64,000 bases of DNA from Brenneria alni. Its GTDB lineage: Bacteria; Pseudomonadota; Gammaproteobacteria; Enterobacterales; Enterobacteriaceae. Each line of letters starts with the position of its first letter. The first letter of the stretch is position 1. The stretch is taken from positions 1 to 64,000 of the forward strand of contig NZ_MJLZ01000020.1 in the NCBI RefSeq assembly GCF_003666245.1, in the 5' to 3' direction. Below, in pieces: positions 8,030 to 15,209 of the stretch. Under the pieces are notes generated by a model that saw only the letters and a list, made by a program, of their open reading frames with translations, made no database searches and had not been told where the DNA came from. Made by a program: the position numbers and the translations under genes.

Positions 8030-9799
8030 TTAGCGTATGCCGACGGCATTAGCGGCGGCCGGTGCGACCATCAGTGCACTGACAACTGTCTCGATATCGT
8101 CAGCCGATATGCCGTCGGGGTATTGCGCGACCAGTTGCCGGTAATGCTGCGCCGTCCAGGGCTGTCCCTTTGATGACAGTCGCTCGCGCAGTTGCTTGGC
8201 GGCTTCGACATGAGTGAGTGGGCGTTGCTCGATACGCGGGCCGCGAACGTTCGACGCCGTGCCGCGTTTCGGCAGGTAGGCGGGTAACGCGGCGTCATCA
8301 ATTGTGCGGTATGGGTCGAATTGCCCGCCGAACGGCACAGCCTTAGCTTTGCGCGATGCAACTGCCGCCTCTGCTGAATCCGTGCCCGTCACCAGTTGTT
8401 CAATCTGCTGGTTAACGTGCTGGGTTACTGTGTCAGCCGGTTTCTTGTAACTTTCGCCGATGATCGCGGCATTCGTTGAGAAGCCGAATTCGTTCTCTGC
8501 CACCTCTTCGATAAGATGAAATACTTCGTGGCCATCTTCGCCAGTCAGCACTATCTGTGCCGCGTCTGTACGCCACGGATTACTTGTGACCATGACAGAC
8601 TCGCCAACCATGACGGACGGCACCGTTGACACATCGTACTTGCGGCCCTGAAACGAGATTTCGAGCGTCGGCTGAACCTTGCGGCGTTCCGGCGCAGCGA
8701 TGGCCAGTTCGCGGCAGATGTCCACAGACGGCGCTTTAATCAGTTGTTCAGTTGTGATGCGCAGCCAGATGTCGTTCCGTGTTTGGCCGTGGCGGCTGTG
8801 TATCGCCGTCGCGTTAAAATGGCTGCGCCAGCGCGCCGCCATTGCGTTCAGTTCGTCCAGGCTGCTGACCGCGACGAACTTTAGCCCCGGTTCGAACTTG
8901 CGTTCGATAATGTCACGGGCTTTCTCAACCTGCCCGGTAGCACGGGCATTCCCTGCTCTGTGGGCGATGATTTCAATGCCCAGGGATTTGCACAGATTGC
9001 GCGTCATGGCGGCGGTGTTGGCCGAGCCTGGGTCCATAAACAGCACTTTAGGTACGCCGTGCAATACGTCAGCGCTGCCGCGCTCTTGCATCGCATTGAT
9101 TAGTACCGAACAGAGGTTTTCGCCGGATTCCGCGCCCATCACATACTCAACGTAAATCCAGCCGCTGGTGTGATCGGTGATCTCGTAGCTCCATACCCGG
9201 TCATTCGCTATCCGCGCCAGATTTTTGGGCTTGTTTTTATAGAACTGGTCACTGTTCATTACTTGCAATCCCGTCGTTTTCTTGCCGTTTTGCAGGTAAT
9301 ACAGGGTGCAGAGCGAGGCATCAATCAGCCAGACGTGATTCGGATGCAGGCTGGCCAACCGCGTGCTGGGTTCCGGCGCCATCAACTGATCGGGGTGAAC
9401 GCCGTAGCCGCGCATCGCGCGGATAATGGCGCTTTCCGATAACGGACGAATCTCGCCGGTAGCCTGATCGATGAATTCGGCGGTGATCATGTTGTTTGCC
9501 CGCAACTCCGCGACGGCGTCGGCAACCGAATACAGGCGTTTGCCGTTCTTACGGGTAGACTCAGTCAGCAGCGCGGAAATGGTCAGCGCCTCCTCGCGGG
9601 ATAGCGCGGTTTTGCCGGCATCGGCGCGGCGTTTGCGGGGCAGTTTCGGCCGTATTTCGCCGAGTTTTCTTATCAACGTGGCGCGCGACATGTGTAACTC
9701 CTCGCAGGCGGCCTGATAAATCGGCTCTTTATTGCCATGTCCGGCGGCGTCAACAGCCGAAGCAATACTAACCAGACGATCAATTAATACCGGGTTCAT
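8030..9799 (-). CDS. A: DDE transposase (Mu A-like)
   Basis: This 589-residue protein is the strand-transfer enzyme for integration and replicative transposition. The N-terminal domain has helix-turn-helix segments (residues about 25-50 and 65-110). The catalytic triad is visible as D160 (HVWLID), D256 (VLFMDPGSAN) and E292 (GQVEKARD), a DD(35)E arrangement, followed by a beta-barrel-like domain. The C-terminus probably contacts the ATPase. It is closer to the BcepMu/Tn552-type branch than to Mu A by organisation. Its targets are presumably the G(A/C)GATAAA sites at both phage ends. Confidence 0.95.
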   Translation of the reverse strand: MNPVLIDRLVSIASAVDAAGHGNKEPIYQAACEELHMSRATLIRKLGEIRPKLPRKRRADAGKTALSREEALTISALLTESTRKNGKRLYSVADAVAELRANNMITAEFIDQATGEIRPLSESAIIRAMRGYGVHPDQLMAPEPSTRLASLHPNHVWLIDASLCTLYYLQNGKKTTGLQVMNSDQFYKNKPKNLARIANDRVWSYEITDHTSGWIYVEYVMGAESGENLCSVLINAMQERGSADVLHGVPKVLFMDPGSANTAAMTRNLCKSLGIEIIAHRAGNARATGQVEKARDIIERKFEPGLKFVAVSSLDELNAMAARWRSHFNATAIHSRHGQTRNDIWLRITTEQLIKAPSVDICRELAIAAPERRKVQPTLEISFQGRKYDVSTVPSVMVGESVMVTSNPWRTDAAQIVLTGEDGHEVFHLIEEVAENEFGFSTNAAIIGESYKKPADTVTQHVNQQIEQLVTGTDSAEAAVASRKAKAVPFGGQFDPYRTIDDAALPAYLPKRGTASNVRGPRIEQRPLTHVEAAKQLRERLSSKGQPWTAQHYRQLVAQYPDGISADDIETVVSALMVAPAAANAVGIR

Positions 9800-9803
9800 C
9801 GCT

Positions 9804-10718
9804 TTAATCTCCTTTTACCCAATCCGGTACGGTGTCGCCCGGCTGATAGTCAGGCAGATTGAACTGCTGGCGCAGATCGCTAAACTGGAGTTGCAGGTCG
9901 TTAAGGATGCCGGTCATTAAACCCATGTGATTGATGCCGGTGCGTTCTGTGTGTTCAGCCAGAGCGGTAAAACCGCTTCTCAGTTCAACCAGCGCGCCAA
10001 CCACACCGTTTTTAAACCCGGCGACCTCGGTTTCGAGCGCCTGGCCTTCGGTATCCGGGGTTTCGGTGGCTGAGCGGCGCGTCAGGCGGATCTTTAAATC
10101 GTCGGTCTGGTCTTTGAGAGCGTTGATTTCGTCTTTTTTCTCAGCCAGGGTTTGGCGGCTGATTTCCAGATCTGTTCTCAGGTCTTCTTTTTCTTTGGTG
10201 TGTTTGGCGATCATTTCTTCCGCCAGTTCCAGTAGCGCAGCCTTATCACCGTCTCTGGCGACCTCGATCAGCGCGGTTTTCTGGTCTTCGGGCAGGCGCC
10301 GAAACTGGCGCAGTTCGCGGTAGCCAATGCCCATGCGGGACATGGATTCGAGGGCTTCCTCGCCAAAGGCGCGAAGGTTGGCGATGTCTTGATTGGCCTT
10401 TTCATCGGAGACGCCGAGTAATTCGCAGAACTCTTGCCATGTACCTAAAAACTCCAAACCGTTTGGACTTTTTTTACCTTTGAGATTGCGGTACAGCTTG
10501 TTTTCTTTGACAAATGCTAATTTGGAACTCCAAACCGTTTGGGAAAATTTGCCAAACGCTTCGGCCATCTGCGCCTGCCCCAGCAACTGGTTCAGCAGGT
10601 CACGTTCGTCATGCATTTCACTGCTGATCGTGGCCATCAGGTTCTGCGTATTCTCCAGTTCCGGGTTTAACTGTGCGTCCGGGACTAATTCGGCGTGTTG
10701 GGTTTTGGTTCGTGCCAT
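9804..10718 (-). CDS. Coiled-coil early protein upstream of transposase
   Basis: The 304-residue protein resembles DUF3102-type phage proteins. It has an N-terminal segment (LNQLLGQAQMAEAFGKFSQT), a central helical domain (TWQEFCELLGVSDEKANQDI, then LRQFRRLPEDQK), a coiled coil at about 170-215 (EKEDLRTDLEISRQTLAEKK) and an acidic tail. The central part recalls the helical DNA-binding domain of ParB/KorB-like proteins, which is only suggestive. The gene contains two copies of a 17-bp sequence with a CCAAAC/GTTTGG dyad. Confidence 0.65.
   Translation of the reverse strand: MARTKTQHAELVPDAQLNPELENTQNLMATISSEMHDERDLLNQLLGQAQMAEAFGKFSQTVWSSKLAFVKENKLYRNLKGKKSPNGLEFLGTWQEFCELLGVSDEKANQDIANLRAFGEEALESMSRMGIGYRELRQFRRLPEDQKTALIEVARDGDKAALLELAEEMIAKHTKEKEDLRTDLEISRQTLAEKKDEINALKDQTDDLKIRLTRRSATETPDTEGQALETEVAGFKNGVVGALVELRSGFTALAEHTERTGINHMGLMTGILNDLQLQFSDLRQQFNLPDYQPGDTVPDWVKGD
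10454..10542. repeat. Two copies of a 17-bp dyad sequence inside a gene
   Basis: AACTCCAAACCGTTTGG ends at 10466 and recurs ending at 10542, so the copies lie 76 bp apart. Each holds the near-palindrome CCAAAC-C-GTTTGG (10454-10466 and 10530-10542). The copies are read in different frames of the host gene (PNGLEF versus QTVWSS), so protein conservation does not explain the identity. Confidence 0.65.
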
Positions 10719-10730
10719 CGTTACTTATCC

Positions 10731-11036
10731 TTATCGGCTGCCAGCCAGAACGCGCTGGTTTAATTCATCAATACGACCCTGCGCGCGGGCGATTTCATTG
10801 CTGTGCGCTACCGCGATCTGCAACACTTGAACGCTCAGAGCAAAGCGGCCGTTATCCAGTTTTTGCGCCAAACCTTCGTCAATCAGGGTATTCAGCGCCC
10901 GGTTGATATTGGCGGGTGATTCATTCAGGGATTTCGCCAGATCGCTGTTGGATACGCCGTTCAGCGTATGGCCACGCAGCGCCTTAAGCACGCGCAGGAT
11001 GCGGCCACCAGAGCTGGATGTGTTGGGCTTGTTCAT
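10731..11036 (-). CDS. Winged-helix DNA-binding protein
   Basis: The 101-residue protein has an IclR/MarR-like winged helix-turn-helix (residues about 10-60: ILRVLKALRGHTLNGVSNSD, then ESPANINRALNTLIDEGLAQ) and a helical tail that may dimerise. It shares one base with the stop region of its upstream neighbour at 11036. It is a likely regulator within the early operon; what it binds is unknown. Confidence 0.7.
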   Translation of the reverse strand: MNKPNTSSSGGRILRVLKALRGHTLNGVSNSDLAKSLNESPANINRALNTLIDEGLAQKLDNGRFALSVQVLQIAVAHSNEIARAQGRIDELNQRVLAGSR

Positions 11037-11275
11037 TAACGCGCCTCCATTGGATGCAGAAAGCGGGAAACCTCATAGTCGGAAAGATGCACAGGGCCGT
11101 TATCGTCAGGGCCGTTCAATCCGCCAAATACATCAACATTGATAACTGTCTGTCCCTTGCGGCCATATGCAGTAGGCATGCGACTGACTACCGTGGCGCT
11201 GAGTAGCTCAGTAGATTTTCCCAATGTAGGCTGTAATAAAACGCGCATACCGGGTTTTAGAGCGCTAGGTTTCAT
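11036..11275 (-). CDS. Hypothetical early protein
   Basis: This is a 79-residue, beta-rich protein (MKPSALKPGMRVLLQPTLGK onward). The start at 11275 overlaps the previous stop (ATGA) and the end overlaps the winged-helix gene, so it is embedded in a coupled operon. No family is recognised. Confidence 0.6.
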   Translation of the reverse strand: MKPSALKPGMRVLLQPTLGKSTELLSATVVSRMPTAYGRKGQTVINVDVFGGLNGPDDNGPVHLSDYEVSRFLHPMEAR

Positions 11276-11754
11276 TGTTCAAGCTCCAGTTGAGGGTTGG
11301 CGTGGGCCTTCACGTTGCCGTGATGCCAGGCGACGCTCTGTAAATGGTTGGTCAACGCCTGTACGGTGTTGTCCTGCGTTGCCCGACCGGCGTAAAAATC
11401 GGTCAGCAGTTTCATGGCATCGGCAAACGAACCATGCAGTTCGCTGACGTCCGTCGCCTGCAAGGCGCGACCGGTGGGGATGTCGATCAGCAATTTGCCG
11501 CCGCTGGCGGCGATCCAGCGGGTGACATAGTCGATACCGCAGGCGGCTTCATATGGGCGGATCAGGTTGGCGGGCATGCGGCCATTTTGCAGCCATTTGT
11601 ATAACGTCCAGTGGTCGGACAATCCCATCAAATCGGCAACCTGTTCTACCGAACGGTTCAGGCGCGCGCGGGCATGGTCCTTGCACAGTTCCAGCGCGTT
11701 ACGTAGGCCACTGGGCTGGATACGTTTCCAATTGCAGCGTGTGGTTGGAATCAT
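11272..11754 (-). CDS. Hypothetical early protein with helix-turn-helix-like segment
   Basis: The protein has 160 residues. The segment NRSVEQVADLMGLSDHWTLY, followed by KWLQNGRMPANLIRPYEAAC, looks like a helix-turn-helix used by transcription regulators. The start at 11754 has AAGGGGA upstream and is preferred over much longer in-frame extensions that overlap the neighbouring gene. It probably regulates the early region. Confidence 0.65.
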   Translation of the reverse strand: MIPTTRCNWKRIQPSGLRNALELCKDHARARLNRSVEQVADLMGLSDHWTLYKWLQNGRMPANLIRPYEAACGIDYVTRWIAASGGKLLIDIPTGRALQATDVSELHGSFADAMKLLTDFYAGRATQDNTVQALTNHLQSVAWHHGNVKAHANPQLELEQ

Positions 11755-11809
11755 CGCTGTCGTCCCCTTAATAACTGGTTCCAAACAAAAACGTTTTGTG
11801 GGTCTGGTG

Positions 11810-12055
11810 CTAACCCGGTTGACCGCCTGACAATAGCGGCTCGTTGCCATCGCCGGGCCGTAAACCCAGCGCAATGGCGATACGCCGGTTTTTGCCGCGC
11901 AGACCGCGCTGTCTGCTGCCCTGTAGCAACTGCGCCACGGTTTCACGGGGTACGCCGTGCAGACGGGCAAACTCGCTTTGACTGATACCGTGGGCGATCA
12001 ACCATTCCCGTGCCGATGCCGGGGTTTGCGGATACGGAATGTAAATACGATTCAT
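11810..12055 (-). CDS. BcepMu gp16-family DNA-binding protein, copy 2
   Basis: The 81-residue protein has a helix-turn-helix (REWLIAHGISQSEFARLHGV, then PRETVAQLLQGSRQ) and the family-typical end NRRIAIALGLRPG. It is a paralogue of the product of 12510-12731. Proteins of this group sit at the head of early operons in BcepMu-like phages and probably act like Mu Ner. The start at 12055 lies 40 bases from the oppositely directed start at 12096. Confidence 0.7.
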   Translation of the reverse strand: MNRIYIPYPQTPASAREWLIAHGISQSEFARLHGVPRETVAQLLQGSRQRGLRGKNRRIAIALGLRPGDGNEPLLSGGQPG

Positions 12056-12060
12056 ATCTG

Positions 12061-12513
12061 CTACCCTTTGTGTGATTTTATGGAGGCCAACAACCATGCG
12101 CGAAAGCGAATTGGAACTGCGGCGAGAAATCGCCGAATTGCGCGCCAAAATCGAGGTGGTCGACGACTGGGCGACCGGGATGCAGCGAGTGCTGGCCGAT
12201 GTATTGCCGCCGCTGCTGCGCGGTCATCCGCAAATTGCCCAGATCCATCAGCGGTTGCAGGCCGCCGATCGGCGCTATGAAGTGTTGCAGGCTGACCCGT
12301 CAGCGGCAGAGCCGGGCGTTCGTGCCGGCCTGTATGAACCCGGTAGGGTGCTGTATCGCTTGTTTGGCATTTATGGCGTGTGGTCGGATGTTGATCCTGA
12401 CGCAAGCACTGATAAATCTTCCGGGCCTGATCGACCGTGAATAGCCGCTGGCCGTTGCAGCGGGTTGATTCCGTAATCAACGCGCGAATGAACTGCTCTT
12501 CGGTGGTGTTCAT
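12061..12513 (-). CDS. Small protein with a transposase DNA-binding-domain segment
   Basis: The start at 12513 overlaps the stop of the preceding regulator (ATGA). Residues about 4-32 (EEQFIRALITESTRCNGQRL, then FTVDQARKIYQ) align with residues about 70-100 of this phage's own transposase (ALLTESTRKNGKRLYSVADA). Beyond about residue 40 the frame runs antisense to the rightward gene at 12096-12440 and looks like low-complexity noise, so the functional part may be only the N-terminus. It may be a transposase-end-binding decoy or regulator; this is inference. Confidence 0.5.
   Translation of the reverse strand: MNTTEEQFIRALITESTRCNGQRLFTVDQARKIYQCLRQDQHPTTRHKCQTSDTAPYRVHTGRHERPALPLTGQPATLHSADRRPATADGSGQFADDRAAAAAIHRPALAASRSPSRRPPRFWRAIRRFLAAVPIRFRAWLLASIKSHKG
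12096..12440 (+). CDS. Coiled-coil protein on the opposite strand within the early region
   Basis: This 114-residue protein begins with a heptad-rich helix (MRESELELRREIAELRAKIE) and continues with LPPLLRGHPQIAQIHQRLQA and LYEPGRVLYRLFGIYGVW. A strong GGAGG precedes ATG 12096. It is the only rightward gene inside the leftward early operon and lies fully antisense to the tail of the 12513 reading frame. From memory, similar proteins occur in other transposable phages; function unknown. Confidence 0.6.
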   Translation: MRESELELRREIAELRAKIEVVDDWATGMQRVLADVLPPLLRGHPQIAQIHQRLQAADRRYEVLQADPSAAEPGVRAGLYEPGRVLYRLFGIYGVWSDVDPDASTDKSSGPDRP

Positions 12514-12731
12514 GCGGCGATCACCCCGTCCTTGAGCCCCAGGGTCACGGCGATGCGGTGCGACTCTCCGAAGCGGCATTTATGCCGGGGTGAGACGTCG
12601 TCGTCGTTCAGGATGTTGTAAACCAGGTTGGCGTTAAAACCGTATTTGCGCGCCAGTTCTGAGGTTGCTATGCCCTGACGGGCCAGTTCGGATTTAACCT
12701 GGGCACGGGTTTTGATGGTTCGTTTTGTCAT
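12510..12731 (-). CDS. BcepMu gp16-family regulator, first early gene
   Basis: The 73-residue protein has a helix-turn-helix (VKSELARQGIATSELARKYG, then FNANLVYNILNDDD) and ends in HRIAVTLGLKDGV, as in the BcepMu gp16 family. It is the first gene behind the early promoter at 12789-12817, the position of Ner in Mu, so it probably tunes early transcription. The start at 12731 has GGAG ten bases upstream. A second family member lies at 11810. Confidence 0.75.
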   Translation of the reverse strand: MTKRTIKTRAQVKSELARQGIATSELARKYGFNANLVYNILNDDDVSPRHKCRFGESHRIAVTLGLKDGVIAA

Positions 12732-12788
12732 GGCGTTTGCTCCACTGGCTGTGTACAAATTTGGCTGGTTGTTTAACTGTGTGATGTG

Positions 12789-12817
12789 ATTATGGGTACA
12801 ATTGTACCCATTGTCAA
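12789..12817 (-). promoter_or_regulatory. Early promoter of the transposition operon
   Basis: Read leftward, TTGACA (12812-12817) and CATAAT (12789-12794) are separated by exactly 17 bases, a near-consensus sigma-70 promoter. Transcription would start near 12782 and enter the early operon. The spacer lies wholly inside a perfect palindrome that probably binds the repressor. Confidence 0.8.
12792..12811. promoter_or_regulatory. Repressor operator, perfect 20-bp palindrome
   Basis: The half-site ATGGGTACAA is followed directly by its exact complement. It fills the spacer of the early promoter and lies 15 bp upstream of the repressor start codon, so one bound dimer could block early transcription and control the repressor's own gene. 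No second full copy is seen nearby. Confidence 0.8.
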
Positions 12818-12825
12818 GGTGGGTT

Positions 12826-13167
12826 ATGGGTTCATTTGGTGACAGGTTAAAAGCAGAGCGAGAACGGCTTGGTATGAACCAGACGGATTTCGCAGAATTG
12901 GCGGGGACTACTAGGAAGTCTCAGTTTAATTACGAGTCAAATTTGAGGCGACCCGATGCTGACTACTTAGCTGCCGTAGCTGCTGCGGGAGTTGATGTTC
13001 TGTATGTATTAACAGGGCAACGGTCTATGCCTGTTGAATCACAGCTGTCTACTGAGCAGCAGCGGCTACTGGAGGCATTTAATACAATGACGCCGGAGCA
13101 GAAAAAAACAGTACTCGACGTTGGTCGGCTCCTTACCCAGCCCAAACCAGACGGTAAGGCCGGCTGA
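12826..13167 (+). CDS. Xre-family phage repressor
   Basis: The 113-residue protein has an N-terminal Xre/Cro helix-turn-helix (GDRLKAERERLGMNQTDFAE, then LAGTTRKSQFNYESNLRRPD) and a short C-terminal region that probably dimerises. There is no peptidase domain, so SOS-type self-cleavage is not expected. The start at 12826 follows AAGGTGGG. It faces the early operon across the operator-promoter and is the likely lysogeny repressor. A good rightward promoter is not obvious. Confidence 0.8.
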   Translation: MGSFGDRLKAERERLGMNQTDFAELAGTTRKSQFNYESNLRRPDADYLAAVAAAGVDVLYVLTGQRSMPVESQLSTEQQRLLEAFNTMTPEQKKTVLDVGRLLTQPKPDGKAG

Positions 13168-13175
13168 TGGTGAAC

Positions 13176-13193
13176 AGCCCCGTATTCGGGGCT
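13176..13193 (+). terminator. Hairpin after the repressor gene
   Basis: AGCCCCG and CGGGGCT form a 7-bp stem around TATT ten bases past the repressor stop. No T-run follows, so it may be a weak terminator or a 3'-end stabiliser. Confidence 0.45.
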
Positions 13194-13353
13194 CTCCCAG
13201 TGCCAGGGGACCACCTTATTCGCAATACGATAACAACGATAACGTGTATGATTTTCAAGCATGTTTAGATAAACGAAAAAACAAACCTTCGCTTGATTCT
13301 TTTGATTAAACACAGCGGCAGTTTTGCTTCTGGGTAATTGGCAGGATGCCGCT

Positions 13354-13379
13354 ATTAAACCAATAACCGTTGGTTTAAT
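13354..13379. repeat. Inverted repeat upstream of the lipoprotein genes
   Basis: ATTAAACCAA and TTGGTTTAAT flank a 6-bp spacer, ending 18 bp before the first lipoprotein gene. The position suits an operator or activator site for this cargo block. As a hairpin it lacks a T-run, so a terminator is less likely. Confidence 0.5.
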
Positions 13380-13397
13380 AATAAATAAGGGGTAAAT

Positions 13398-13709
13398 ATG
13401 AATTATTTTAGTACAGGAATGTTCTCTTTATTTCTCTTGATTCTCTCAGGCTGCGCTTCCAGTGGGCGTGATTTCAACGAATCAGCCATAACACAGTTAC
13501 AGCCGGGCATTACCACGCTAATGGATGCTACAGCGCTGCTTGGCTCTAAGCCGGTCCAGACTGTTAACCGCGCCGATGGGTACTCAGTTTCTTTCTGGCG
13601 TTATATTCAAGTGAATGGAGTAGTTGCTACCACTCATCAGAAAGAAGTTGGGTTGGTTTTTGGCCCTGATGGTCATTATGTGCGAGTGTTCCATCAGGTA
13701 AGCCAATAA
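13398..13709 (+). CDS. Small lipoprotein (BamE/SmpA-like)
   Basis: The 103-residue protein has a lipoprotein signal ending in the lipobox LSGC (cysteine about residue 19). The mature part has the pattern ITQLQPGITTLMDATALLGS, which recalls the SmpA/BamE fold. AAGGGG precedes the ATG. It is expressed rightward from the block between repressor and lysis genes, where phages often carry lysogeny-expressed genes such as superinfection exclusion lipoproteins. That role is inferred from position. Confidence 0.7.
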   Translation: MNYFSTGMFSLFLLILSGCASSGRDFNESAITQLQPGITTLMDATALLGSKPVQTVNRADGYSVSFWRYIQVNGVVATTHQKEVGLVFGPDGHYVRVFHQVSQ

Positions 13710-13740
13710 AAAATCAACCCCTTCGGGGCGTAATCAATAA

Positions 13741-13771
13741 AACCGATTAAAAATCGGGTTAATTTTTATTT
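13741..13771 (+). terminator. Terminator between the two lipoprotein genes
   Basis: AACCGAT and ATCGGGTT pair with one bulged G around a short A-rich loop, followed by AATTTTTATTT. A second small hairpin (CCCCTTCGGGG) lies just upstream at about 13718-13728. Together they suggest that the two lipoprotein genes are separate transcription units. Confidence 0.6.
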
Positions 13772-13793
13772 CATTATATAGCAAGGAGCTAAT

Positions 13794-14174
13794 ATGCATT
13801 ATTCCCGTCTGGGATTACTCTCTTCAATATTTTTTCTCCTTACCGGATGTGCCACAAAACAGTATCCCATCGCCACGCCGATTCTGCCTGAAGAAGCCAG
13901 TGCAATGGGCTGCAAGGATCTCGACCGCGAGATCGCCCATGTGAAAAGTATTCAGTATCAAATTGAGAGAACGGGCGAGTTTAATGGCCGTACTGTGCTG
14001 GGCTTTTTAGGCGATTTTGGTATCGGTAACGGCATTGCAAAATCTGATGCCCGTGACCGGGCACGCGATCGCGAGCGTCAGCTTTATTCGCTGAAAACCG
14101 AGAAATGCCGCGTTATCTATTCAAATGGAGAGAATTATCCGGGTCCGAACGATAAACCTATCGGCACGGACTAA
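13794..14174 (+). CDS. Small lipoprotein, possible lysogenic cargo
   Basis: The 126-residue protein has a signal peptide with lipobox LTGC (cysteine about residue 19). The mature part starts ATKQYPIATPILPEEASAMG and contains NGRTVLGFLGDFGIGNGIAK, followed by a charged helix (SDARDRARDRERQLY). AAGGAG precedes the ATG. The last 17 bases overlap the 3' end of the reversed dam gene. Similar lipoproteins of unknown function occur in enterobacterial phages, from memory. An envelope or exclusion role is plausible. Confidence 0.7.
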   Translation: MHYSRLGLLSSIFFLLTGCATKQYPIATPILPEEASAMGCKDLDREIAHVKSIQYQIERTGEFNGRTVLGFLGDFGIGNGIAKSDARDRARDRERQLYSLKTEKCRVIYSNGENYPGPNDKPIGTD

Positions 14175-14943
14175 AATTACCAATAATCAATTCCCGTTGC
14201 CGGGCATTCGCTCGACCCGCTCCCTGTAGCGAATAGTGGATATCCACGCCCTCAAAGGGCAGCCCGGCAAAGACTTCTCGCATTTCCGGGATATCGTTCA
14301 CTGAAATAATCATCCTCCCCTTTATCGTTTTCGCCAGATCCGCCAAAATCTGATAGTTTTCAAACTCGAACGCCACGCCGTAGCCTTCCGTCCCCCAGTA
14401 TGGCGGATCGCAATAGAACAGCGTATGGGGCCGATCGTACTTCTCTACGCATCTATCCCAGGGCATATGTTCAATGCATGTTCGTGCCAGCCGCAAATGC
14501 GCCTGCGACAACTCCTCTTCAATGCGCAGCAGATTAAGACGTGGCGGACTGGTGGTCGCCGTGCCGAACGTCTGCCCCTCCAATTTTCCGCCGAATGACT
14601 GTTTTTGCAGATAATAAAACCGCGCCGCTCGCTGAATATCCGTCAGCGTTTCAGTCGGCGTGATTTGCAGCCAGCGATACATCTCACGGCTAACCAGCGA
14701 CCATTTAAACTGGCGGATAAACTCTTCCAGATGGTGCTGGATCACCCGGTACAAATTCACCAGTTCGCCATTGATATCGTTTAGCACTTCCGATTTTGCA
14801 GGGGATTTCATAAAAAACAGCGCCGCCGCGCCGCAGAACGGTTCGACGTAGCAGGTGTGTTCGGGGAATAGCGGCAATATTTGTTTGGCCAGCCTGCGTT
14901 TTCCGCCCAGCCAGGGAAAAAACGGGGTGTATGTCGATTTCAT
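14158..14943 (-). CDS. dam: DNA N6-adenine methyltransferase (Dam family)
   Basis: This complete D12-class methylase of 261 residues would be expected to methylate GATC, probably to protect phage DNA or alter its regulation. It shows FPWLGGKRRLAKQI and VEPFCGAAALFF (SAM site), DPPYWG in FYCDPPYWGTEG, and IISVNDIPEMREVF. It runs against its neighbours, between the lipoproteins and the lysis genes, with its 3' end overlapping the lipoprotein gene. It is not closely similar to the broken P2-side Dam at 397, so it was acquired independently. Confidence 0.9.
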   Translation of the reverse strand: MKSTYTPFFPWLGGKRRLAKQILPLFPEHTCYVEPFCGAAALFFMKSPAKSEVLNDINGELVNLYRVIQHHLEEFIRQFKWSLVSREMYRWLQITPTETLTDIQRAARFYYLQKQSFGGKLEGQTFGTATTSPPRLNLLRIEEELSQAHLRLARTCIEHMPWDRCVEKYDRPHTLFYCDPPYWGTEGYGVAFEFENYQILADLAKTIKGRMIISVNDIPEMREVFAGLPFEGVDIHYSLQGAGRANARQRELIIGNFSPCR

Positions 14944-14956
14944 CTACTGTAAGCCT

Positions 14957-14973
14957 TTTTCACATAGTGAAAA
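14957..14973. promoter_or_regulatory. Palindrome upstream of internal dam
   Basis: TTTTCAC-ATA-GTGAAAA is a perfect 17-bp dyad 13 bp upstream of the dam start. It resembles the TTTCACATACTG repeats near both prophage ends. A second exact palindrome, GTCTCGCGAGAC, lies at 14991-15002. Either could be an operator. Confidence 0.5.
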
Positions 14974-15069
14974 TAAATTAAGCTGAATCTGTCTCGCGAG
15001 ACGGACTGAGCCTCGGTTAGCTCACAGGTGTGTTCTGTGGGTTGACGGCCTGCCCGGTGTTGGCGCACT

Positions 15070-15097
15070 GGGCGGGTCGCTCTTTTCCCGCCCATTT
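15070..15097 (+). terminator. Hairpin terminator upstream of the late promoter
   Basis: GGGCGGG (15070-15076) pairs with CCCGCCC (15087-15093) around TCGCTCTTTT, followed by ATTTT. It would stop rightward read-through from the cargo block before the late promoter at 15119. Confidence 0.6.
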
Positions 15098-15118
15098 TGA
15101 TCGCAATCGCCACTCGGT

Positions 15119-15165
15119 TAATCTGCCCGAGGGCAAATTACATTCACCGCCCCGCATCCCACAAT
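15119..15165 (+). promoter_or_regulatory. Late promoter dyad upstream of lysis genes
   Basis: Half-sites TAATCTGCCC and GGGCAAATTA flank GA at 15119-15140 with one mismatch in the dyad. A possible -10, CACAAT, starts 20 bases after the dyad (15160). A near-identical dyad with the same offset to CATCAT precedes the protease gene at 23092. By position these correspond to the lys and I late promoters of Mu, which are driven by the Mor-related activator C. Confidence 0.7.
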
Positions 15166-15209
15166 GGCCCCTGATCTATCGACTTATTTATCGTATCAGG
15201 GAGCTTCCC

